DNA from: Xenoacremonium recifei
Taxonomy: Eukaryota; Ascomycota; Sordariomycetes; Hypocreales; Nectriaceae
Length of the DNA: 64,000 nt
NCBI GenBank assembly: GCA_012184525.1
Contig: WOFQ01000017.1
Span: 1-64,000 of the forward strand
Reading direction: 5' to 3'
Positions 57,001-64,000 of the stretch are shown in pieces. The notes under the pieces were generated by a model. The model searched no databases and was not told the origin of the DNA. It saw only the letters and a list, made by a program, of their open reading frames with translations. Position 1 is the first letter of the stretch; the number at the start of each line of letters is the position of its first letter. Both the position numbers and the translations under genes were made by a program.

Positions 57001-57221
57001 CGGCAGACGAATCCCTTGATAGCATACAGGGTGGTTAAGCACCAGTGAAGCACTCCAACCCAGGATAAAACTCCTAGTAAAGATGCGCGTGTCCAACTAG
57101 CCATCCAGGACGCCCATAATCATTTGATCTGCATTAAAAACATGATTGTTCATAAAGTCTTTGCCCGCCTCTATAATCCAAAAAGTCCAACCCCTGCTGC
57201 GGCCCAGCGTGGGAAACAGAC
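51087..57221. other. 6.1-kb gene desert upstream of C2H2 regulator
   Basis: No coding gene is supported. This is the 5' side of the C2H2 regulator, so the promoter and perhaps a long 5' leader lie here. Simple repeats seen: four copies of a 9-bp unit GCACGCAGG at about 51775-51806, a CTTGT run at about 51965-51981, and TTGCTGGCTG-type repeats at about 55795-55826. Open frames such as 54494-54943 (plus) have no credible protein features. Confidence 0.5.
51775..51806. repeat. 9-bp tandem repeat upstream of regulator
   Basis: About three and a half copies of GCACGCAGG lie roughly 700 bp upstream of the C2H2 regulator start codon. It is a simple minisatellite in non-coding DNA. Confidence 0.7.
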
Positions 57222-58997
57222 CTAGATATCCAACATGCTCTTCACCTGCTGAGGCGGCGCAGTGATGGAGTTGGTCGTCTCCGCGCTGTTACTGCGTCCT
57301 CCGGAGCCAGTGCGTGACGAGCGGCTACGGCCACGGTCAGCATCGTCCGAGTAGGGCGGTGGCGGAGGACCGTCCTGGCCCAACTCAGCTTCTCGTCGGG
57401 CGCGGTCCTCCAAGGCAGTGTTGGGGAACAAGATGCCGGCGGCAACCTCCATGGTCCTCTCGGTTCGCCGACGATCACTTCGACCGCCGTACGGCTGAGC
57501 GAGAGCCTGCTGAGAAGAGATACCGGGCACAGGGGCGCGCGGGTTGTAGGCTGACCCCTTGCCTGGGCCGCTGAAGTTATGCATCTCGATGCCTCCATCG
57601 TCGCGGGCGCCTTCGTCACCCTCCAATGCCGCATAATTCTCCATGGTCTCCTCCACTCGCCGACCCGTGGCTCGGCCGCCGCCAATCTCGTGGACATTAC
57701 GAGCAATCCTATCACGCATGGACAATTCCTTGCCGACTCGGCGCCACCAGGCGGGCTTGTGGACAAGGCCGAGTTCGCGGTCGATGGTCTCTCCGCGGAC
57801 TCTGCGCTGCCTCAGCAGCTCCTTATCTTCGTTCGGGCTCGCATATCCATATATGACCTGGACTAGGACGATCAGGAGTGCTGGCGCATAGCCCCAAGCA
57901 AAAATGGCAGGAATGTAGCCATCGACCCGGATGACGGAGAACTTCCAGACGAAGGAGATGAAGATTTGGTACGCGATGAGCGCACCGCAAAGAGGCACGA
58001 TGAGCATGAAGCGAAGCGGCATGGCCTTCCAGAATCCAACGGTCCGGTTGATGATGCCGCGATTCTTGTCCTTGTAGAAGGATATAGAATGGCGCAGTGA
58101 GAATAGGATTGTGAGCCAACAGACGACGAGACAGAACCCAGCAGCCTTGAAGCGACCGCTGGTGGCTGCAGGAATGGCAATTGCCGCAGTTTGCTCAGTG
58201 GACCGCTGGAGCTGAGTGAACTTCCAGCTTCGAGGAACGACGAGAAAGAAGTTCTGGGAACTGATGTTAGCAATGCTGTTTGTCGCGTGTTTGGCGCTTC
58301 AGCTACTTACCAGCCAGAGCCAAAAGTAGAACCAGAGGGGCACCCAGAATTCCGTCTTCGACCGTGCATCTCCGTCCTGGTAGACAAAAGGATTGGGGTC
58401 AATGTACTGCCTTTCCAGCCAGCTGCCCCAGTGTCGAGCCGCTTCCCAAACCATGGCCACTGTCCCCATACACAGAAGGAACCAGAAGAAGACGGTAATG
58501 GTGATTGGGAGTTCCTGCACGTAGTAACGGTCGACATCGATGGTGGTGAATAGACTGACAATGGCGACAGCACAGGTGAAGCAGCCCCAGTACCACTGCC
58601 AGCGCCTTCCAATTGGGTAGAAGCGCTTCTCGCGCGGCAAATACATCTTTCCATGTTTCGCCAAGACGGTGATATTGAGGACCAGCGCGATACCGAAAGC
58701 CACAGCCATGGCGATGGCGACGTGCCCTCGAGTCCCGATAGGATCAATGGCGCTGTAGCACGTGGTGGCGTTGACGAAACTACCGTTGTTGTAGAGCAGG
58801 GCCGGCTCGTAAGGCTCAAACGTCAACCAGCACTTGGTGCCATTGGAGAGGGTTCGGTTGCTCTCGTAATAGGTGTAATTGTAATGCTCGAGCGTCGTGA
58901 GGTTGAAGTGGACGTTCCCGAACTCGGTGTCCGTGCTGTTGTCGCCAGACGGCCACGAGAGAAGCTCCCGGGCGTCGAAGATTTCAAAACGCACCAT
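57222..58997 (-). CDS. DUF2434-like multi-pass membrane protein
   Basis: Two exons: 58997-58311 and 58253-57222, intron 58254-58310 (57 bp), giving 572 residues. The N-terminal 90 residues contain seven N-glycosylation sequons (NST, NLT, NYT, NRT, NGT, NGS, NAT) and two cysteines, so they are probably luminal or extracellular. About seven membrane helices follow (IAMAVAFGIALVLNITVL, WGCFTCAVAIVSLFTTI, ITVFFWFLLCMGTVAMVW and others through YAPALLIVLVQVIYGYA). After them comes a cytosolic tail of about 180 residues rich in Arg, Ser and Pro. The conserved helices resemble the uncharacterised fungal DUF2434 family. Function is unknown. ATG 58997 is the first in frame; a loop or second helix set begins at the intron. 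Confidence 0.88.
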
Positions 58998-60078
58998 CGC
59001 GATGGAATCAAAGATGACCTGATACGAATGCCTTAAGGTCTATTGTTGGGTCTTCGGTCGCGTGTCGATGCGGGTCGCTGGGTCGACAGTGTTTTGAAGG
59101 GCGGCGCAATTCGACGAGGCGAGGCAACAAACGCCGCAGCAGTCGAAACGATCGCACCTGAGCGCGGAGGCAATGGAGGAATTGGCGCGATCAACAGATC
59201 ATGGCATTGCCTTGCAAGAGAGACGGCCAGGCAAGAGAGGGAGAAAGAAGAGAGAGGAGAGCCAGCCGTGAGAAAATTGTTTCTCGAGCGTTTGATGAGC
59301 GGAACGTCGTCATTCCCGGACCTGCCGTGTGAGGCCCGGAAAGGCCTAGGATTGGAGTCGCGGGTGGGTGTGGAGATGCCGAAGCTCCGGGCTGGCAGAT
59401 AATTAATTCACTCACTGCTTAATCCTGTACGGACGGGCGAATACGCGCGATACGGAGGTTTGAAGATGCGAGCACCGAGAGGGCCCTACATTTCATGTTC
59501 AACGCCGGTGGCAATTCCCTTCGTGGCGCGCTGAAGCTTCTGTCCTGTCAAGCCCGAACGCGCCCGACATGAGGCGGCTTGTTGGCGTTCCTCTCGGCCT
59601 CGTCTGTTCAGTTTCCAATTGCTAGATGGGACTTACAGCTGCTCTGAGCCAAGCCGGCCCCTACGGGTATCTCGATAGCAGTTCTTAGCACCCTGGCTTA
59701 GATGACCTCACTGTGGATGGCCGCCTACAACGGAAAATTACAGCGCTCTGCTCCACTGTGGCCATGCCGTCCAGCGTTGCCGGGCGCTGGCACGCCTAGA
59801 AATTCCGGGGTCAGTCCGTGGTTGTAGTTGCGACCGCTCCCATTGGATCGCACCGGTAGCTGCATAATGACGGCCGTTATTCTTGCAGCGAGGCGCCGCA
59901 GCTTCCGTTCCGGGGTCATCCACTCACCGGGGTTCTGAGAGCGCGATGCCGAAAGAGGCCAGCTTCCAGAAGTCCAAGATCCAGGTCCAGGGACGGCATG
60001 ACTTTTGGTGCTTGACGGCGATTCCCACGCCACGAATTATTAGCTTCTGTCTATGCGATCCGATTATTTCAGGACACA
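58998..60078. promoter_or_regulatory. divergent intergenic region
   Basis: About 1.1 kb between the minus-strand DUF2434-like gene and the plus-strand COG5 gene. It holds both promoters. No coding frame or clear motif is seen. Confidence 0.5.
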
Positions 60079-61395
60079 ATGGCTGCCGCGAACCCCGAAG
60101 ATGAGCCCTCATACATCGACTATGAGACCTTCCTCGCCCCTGACTTCTCCCCCGCCGCTTTTGCCAACTCGCTCGTTGTGTCAACCAACAACCCAAACGA
60201 CACGCCGCTAGACCTTTCCACTCCGCTCTCGAGGGTCCTTTTCGACGCCCAGGAGATTGATTCGCACATTGATCTTCTCACCACTCGCTCTGCTATACCC
60301 CTCCTCCAGCACACCCAAGAACAAACCAAGGCCAGCAAGCGCATCGTCTCCGAGCTCGATGCTCAGATCAAGAGCCTCAACGACAGCTACAAGCAGCTTG
60401 AAAAGGAGGTTATTGACAAGCATGCAGAGGCAGATGAGGTCCGACAGGTAGCCCTTCGGCTATGGGAGACGTTGCGGCTGGGCCGGTCAGTAGGAAGATG
60501 CTTGCAGCTCGGCCGGCAGCTGGAGGTCCAACACTCGGAGCTCGCAGGGGCAGGAACCAAGGAAGACCATGGAGCGCTCGTGCGCTGCTCGTATACAATT
60601 CTCTCTTTGCGAGAAGTTCTTGACCACAAGGCTCCTGGCGAAGAAGGCCATGGTCTTAACAGGATCGACGCCATTCGAAGCCTGCAGGACACGGTCATCA
60701 CACCGATAGAGCGATCAGTCCGCGAGACCTCGGAGCGCATTGTTCGTGAATTCTCAATTTCCAGCACGGCCACTTTTTCTCAGGGCGAGGAAACTCGAGC
60801 GAGGATGGTGTCTGCCCTCACAAGTTTGTATCTGCTCTCGCCCACGCTCGGTTTCAAACCCGAGAAATGGGTTCCCCGCATGTTGCTCTCCAGTCTCGAG
60901 ACCTACATTCGAACTTCGTTGCAGTCTAGCATCTCTGTGCTATCACGCTCTTTAGGCCAGTTGCCTACTCTGGATAAGTCCTTAGTCGAAGTCACGGCTA
61001 AGTGCCAGAACATCATCTCGCTTGAAATGGTCCTTGACAACACCAAGCCTCCGTCGCACCCCTTGTTGGTATCTTCGGGTCATCAGAGCCCAGCAAATCT
61101 CTTGCAACCTCTCCTCGCCCATCTCGAGACAGGTAGCCTACCATCATTCTTCTGGAGAACCATGGCCAGCAGTCTGGCTGGGCGAGTTCAAGATATCGTC
61201 TCCCGTGGTGGTGTCGTTGCACGGACTTTGCGAACGAATAAGGGCAATGTTGGGGATGCCATACGACAGGCGGTTACCAAAGGTTGCCAACCACCCAGTG
61301 CGTTATCTGGGATGAAGGGGAAAACTAAGGCCGATGGGAACTGGGACCGGGAGGTTGCTGTAATGGTTGGAAGCGTGGTTAACAACTTGAGGTAG
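60079..61395 (+). CDS. COG5: conserved oligomeric Golgi complex subunit 5
   Basis: Single exon, 438 residues, ATG at 60079 (acaATGgct). COG5 is part of lobe B of the COG tethering complex, which captures retrograde vesicles at the Golgi. The N-terminus shows the family signature: DYETFLAPDFSPAAFANSLV, then TPLSRVLFDAQEIDSHIDLL. A long coiled coil (about 90-150) runs through ASKRIVSELDAQIKSLNDSY. A helical middle region follows, with LRLWETLRLGRSVGRCLQLG. The C-terminus SLAGRVQDIVSRGGVVARTL matches the family's conserved stretch. Length fits fungal orthologues, which lack part of the animal C-terminal region. Expected to be a housekeeping gene. Confidence 0.93.
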   Translation: MAAANPEDEPSYIDYETFLAPDFSPAAFANSLVVSTNNPNDTPLDLSTPLSRVLFDAQEIDSHIDLLTTRSAIPLLQHTQEQTKASKRIVSELDAQIKSLNDSYKQLEKEVIDKHAEADEVRQVALRLWETLRLGRSVGRCLQLGRQLEVQHSELAGAGTKEDHGALVRCSYTILSLREVLDHKAPGEEGHGLNRIDAIRSLQDTVITPIERSVRETSERIVREFSISSTATFSQGEETRARMVSALTSLYLLSPTLGFKPEKWVPRMLLSSLETYIRTSLQSSISVLSRSLGQLPTLDKSLVEVTAKCQNIISLEMVLDNTKPPSHPLLVSSGHQSPANLLQPLLAHLETGSLPSFFWRTMASSLAGRVQDIVSRGGVVARTLRTNKGNVGDAIRQAVTKGCQPPSALSGMKGKTKADGNWDREVAVMVGSVVNNLR

Positions 61396-61908
61396 TCTAT
61401 CACTGCCATCCAGCTGCCTGCTTTCAGTTCGCATTTGATTTGCACAGCCATCGCATAGCATTAACGGCGTAACTGGAACCCCCAATACATAATTTAACCA
61501 AATATAACCGATTCGATCTCCTCCGACGTGTTTGGCACTTTGTTAAACCTACTTTTTAGAGTTGCAGATCTCGACTCGATCCGCCTTCTTCGATGAGCAA
61601 GTTCAAATTCCAAATTCAACGGCACCAGATCGTCTCAATGTGTGCATGGCCATTTTCATACATCACCATGAATTCAGTTATTTCTAGCGAGTTGTCAGCG
61701 CCAAGTTCTGTGATGATCGACCAGTCGAGGCCCCCAAAGAGGAATTAACCTTAACAGATCCCCGCATGAGTAATCCCTCACATAAGCAACGCGTCGTCTT
61801 CGACGTCTGAGTTGTTTCAGAATCTTGGACTTTGATTCATCTCTCATGATCAACATCAATCATTGCTAAAACACCCCCAAAGAAATAGCGCAGGTTCAAT
61901 TATTCACA
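61396..61908. other. intergenic, promoter of gelsolin-like gene
   Basis: Between two plus-strand genes. The last 150 bp before the start are A/C-rich and pyrimidine-poor, as in a fungal 5' UTR. No gene is seen. Confidence 0.5.
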
Positions 61909-63120
61909 ATGGCACCACACGAAGGTCTGGTTCATCCTACGGAGTACAAGTTCGAGGATAGCAACATCGAGCTTATCGGCACCGACATTGATCACAAGGT
62001 CAAGTACAATTCTGCAGCTACGGAGCCAGCGTGGAACAACGGCGTTATTGGGGCTAGACCTGGTCTCTTCGTTTGGCGCATTGAGCAGTTCGAGGTCGTT
62101 CCCTGGCCCAAGGATCGCTATGGCACTTTCTATGATGGGGATAGTTTCATCATCCTGAGCTCGGAGAAAGTGGGAGAGCAAGGCAACGAACGGCTTGTCC
62201 ACGACATCTTCTTTTGGTTAGGGAGCAAGACATCCCAAGACGAAGCGGGTACCGCCGCGTACAAGACCGTTGAGCTCGACGAGTTCCTCCAGGGATCTGC
62301 AATCCAGCATCGCGAGATTCAAGCAGCACCCTCCGAAGACTTCCTCGCTCTCTTTCCGCGCCTCTCCATCCACACGGGCGGCGTTCGTTCCGGCTTTCGG
62401 CATGTGGGAGAGAAGCCAGTGGAGCAACGTCGTGTGCTCTTGCGTGTCATCAAAAACCCTGCGGCTGGGCCAGATGGGCTCATTGTTCACGAGGTGGACC
62501 CAGTCCAGCAAAGTCTGGACTCGCGGGATGTGTTTGTGCTAGATACAGGAGCCAAGATCTGGGTTTGGCAAGGAAAGGAATGCAGCCCTATGGAAAAAGC
62601 CAAGGCTGCCCAGGTGGTTAACGACATGAACTTGACGAGAGGAGCGGAGGTTGAAGTGGTGGCTCAAGATGAAGCACGGTCGAGGAGAGTGGTCGATCTC
62701 CTTGGCGAAGGCGGCGGCGATGAGGGCTTTGCTGAGCCCGATGCAACCCCACGGCAGGACTTCCGAGCCCATCGCCAGTCAGGCCATGTCGATCAGTCAC
62801 AAAAGCTATTGCGCCTGAGCGACGCCTCGGGCGACTTAGTGTTGGACCTGGTCAAGTCCACCGACGCCGACAGCGCCGAGCGGGTAACTTACAGGGATCT
62901 AGACAGCAACGACGTCTTTCTCATCGACGATGGAGGCAAGACCATCTGGGTATGGGAGGGATCGCAGGCGAGCGTGGCAGAGAGGAAGCTATGGTTGCGA
63001 GTCGCTCAGGCTTACCTGCGGCAACTGCCGGAGGGGGGACAGACTAGGATGCGGACGCCCTTGGTCAAGGTCGTCGATGGATGTGAGAGTAGAGCGTTCC
63101 TGCGGGCTATTGCGGTGTGA
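61909..63120 (+). CDS. three-repeat gelsolin-like actin-severing protein
   Basis: Single exon, 403 residues, ATG at 61909. Three gelsolin-homology repeats: G1 about 40-150 (GLFVWRIEQFEVVPWPKDRY, then YGTFYDGDSFIIL, then IFFWLGSKTSQDEAGTAAYK), G2 about 185-270 (LDSRDVFVLDTGAKIWVWQG) and G3 about 315-400 (LDSNDVFLIDDGGKTIWVWEG). The layout matches severin/fragmin, calcium-dependent proteins that sever and cap actin filaments in the cytosol. The type-2 calcium-site acidic residues before each WVW strand are present in G2 and G3. Length is right for a three-repeat member. Adjacent to COG5 on the same strand with its own promoter, so no co-transcription is implied. Confidence 0.95.
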   Translation: MAPHEGLVHPTEYKFEDSNIELIGTDIDHKVKYNSAATEPAWNNGVIGARPGLFVWRIEQFEVVPWPKDRYGTFYDGDSFIILSSEKVGEQGNERLVHDIFFWLGSKTSQDEAGTAAYKTVELDEFLQGSAIQHREIQAAPSEDFLALFPRLSIHTGGVRSGFRHVGEKPVEQRRVLLRVIKNPAAGPDGLIVHEVDPVQQSLDSRDVFVLDTGAKIWVWQGKECSPMEKAKAAQVVNDMNLTRGAEVEVVAQDEARSRRVVDLLGEGGGDEGFAEPDATPRQDFRAHRQSGHVDQSQKLLRLSDASGDLVLDLVKSTDADSAERVTYRDLDSNDVFLIDDGGKTIWVWEGSQASVAERKLWLRVAQAYLRQLPEGGQTRMRTPLVKVVDGCESRAFLRAIAV

Positions 63121-64000
63121 TGTGCCCATGGCAGAGTGTTGGTTGAGTCATAAATTGCTTCGAATGTAACGATTTCCGGAAAGGCGGGAGCTGCAGCGTG
63201 GCCACACGAGACCCTAAAGAACGCCTCGGGAGCCGGCTCTCGTGCATGGCGTCGACGGACAGCTGGATTACACCTAGTCAAGTAATCTAGATTGAGATCA
63301 CCCCGGCTAGAAGGGTCACCCGTGGGGTGATTTTTGTTTTTCTCTTAAGCTGGGTGGGATAAACGAGGATCTGCCGGCTGCCGGCTCCTGCACAGCTTAA
63401 TCGGTGGTCCCGCGGCATGCCCTGAAGATCCTGGGCCGTAGTATCGGAGCAGCTTCGCAATGCGTAGTCATCGGAAGCTGCGGCGACAGACACATGCCGG
63501 TATCGTTCGAGTAGACTCAAAGCTAAACAATTTGGCTTGCCCCAAAGGTCCCTAGCATGACACAGGGCGCAATGCCTGTCGGGAAAACGAAAAATGTCGC
63601 GGGGATCGTCGCGTGATCTAGAGCGGTGCCGGGGTTATCAATCTATCATCTTATCGATCACATCTTATCAATCAGCATCTTATCAATCAGGATTTCACCA
63701 ACATCTCGAACGATGGGAACGTTACTGGTGAGTTGGGGAGGTCTAGATGCAATGCAGCGGCACTGTCCAGTGGACCCAAAAGCTTGTCAAAGCTTGTTTT
63801 TCTCCCCTTGAGGCCCTTCTCGACCGTCGTTGGTTCCCGCGTGCTCCTACCGCGGGAAATTCCCCAAGCTGCTCCCATGCTATCGAAGCTGTCCAGCTCC
63901 ACGGCTCCTGAAGTCTCCGAGGGCCCAGACCTAGAGCTCAGCGACTGCCGCTAGTCGTGGCATTGGTTGGCGACTAGAGACGCCAGAGTTGGGAGCTAAT
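63121..64000. other. intergenic to window edge, GATA-site cluster
   Basis: No gene is supported, though a gene may begin beyond the edge. At 63635-63690 the words TTATC/CTTATC recur about four times (GATAA/GATAAG on the minus strand) within about 55 bp. This resembles a GATA-factor binding cluster. Confidence 0.45.
63635..63690 (-). promoter_or_regulatory. cluster of GATA-factor sites
   Basis: Words read on the plus strand are GTTATCAAT, CTTATCGAT, CTTATCAAT and CTTATCAAT, i.e. four HGATAR-like sites on the minus strand, with a further CTATC nearby. Spacing is roughly 12-20 bp. In ascomycetes such clusters bind AreA, SreA or White-collar type GATA factors. Confidence 0.5.

Overview
The window looks like the nuclear genome of a filamentous ascomycete (Pezizomycotina, probably a Sordariomycete). 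Almost every gene is interrupted by 48-90 bp GT-AG introns with CTAAC/CTGAC-like branch sites. There are two Zn2Cys6 regulator loci, an RTA1 protein, a CFEM/Pth11-type receptor, a fungal DUF2434-like membrane protein and long intergenic spaces. I rebuilt the gene models by hand from conserved protein context and splice phase. All multi-exon models below close in frame, except the pseudogene. I found no tRNA, rRNA, CRISPR array or intact transposon.

Layout. 0.8-7.5 kb: a large coiled-coil protein (minus) and a ten-exon HSPA12-type Hsp70-like ATPase (plus). 8.4-12 kb: a small single-pass membrane protein and a four-exon RTA1 transporter-like protein whose tail carries a triplicated 40-residue unit. 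13.1-14.7 kb: a Zn2Cys6 regulator that appears to be a pseudogene, with a stop inside the zinc finger and a frameshift. It converges on deoxyribose-phosphate aldolase. 16.1-20 kb: an apple/PAN-like single-pass protein and a CFEM seven-TM receptor. 22.7-25.8 kb: a secreted berberine-bridge-type FAD oxidase converging on a nitrilase-superfamily hydrolase. 27.5-36 kb: a COG0523/CobW GTPase, an intact Zn2Cys6 regulator, a CCC1/VIT1 iron/manganese transporter and a probable peroxisomal acyl/aryl-CoA ligase. 36.9-42.7 kb: a small cysteine-rich protein, a kinase-like Fta2-type protein without a visible HRD motif, a FAR-17a/AIG1 lipid hydrolase (the last two divergent over about 240 bp) and a cytochrome P450. 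42.7-57.2 kb: about 14.5 kb holding only one gene, a C2H2 regulator with an odd second finger. 57.2-63.1 kb: a DUF2434-like membrane protein, the Golgi tether subunit COG5 and a three-repeat gelsolin-like protein.

The genes do not form one pathway. The 27.5-33.4 kb neighbourhood mixes a putative metallochaperone GTPase, a regulator and a vacuolar metal transporter, which suggests metal homeostasis only weakly. The divergent receptor/oxidase pair at 20-22.7 kb shares a long intergenic region. The most unusual items are the broken Zn2Cys6 gene, the near-identical repeat in the RTA1 tail, the C-x-C zinc finger regulator in its desert, the kinase-like protein and the eight-cysteine small protein. 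I see no convincing new multi-gene system.
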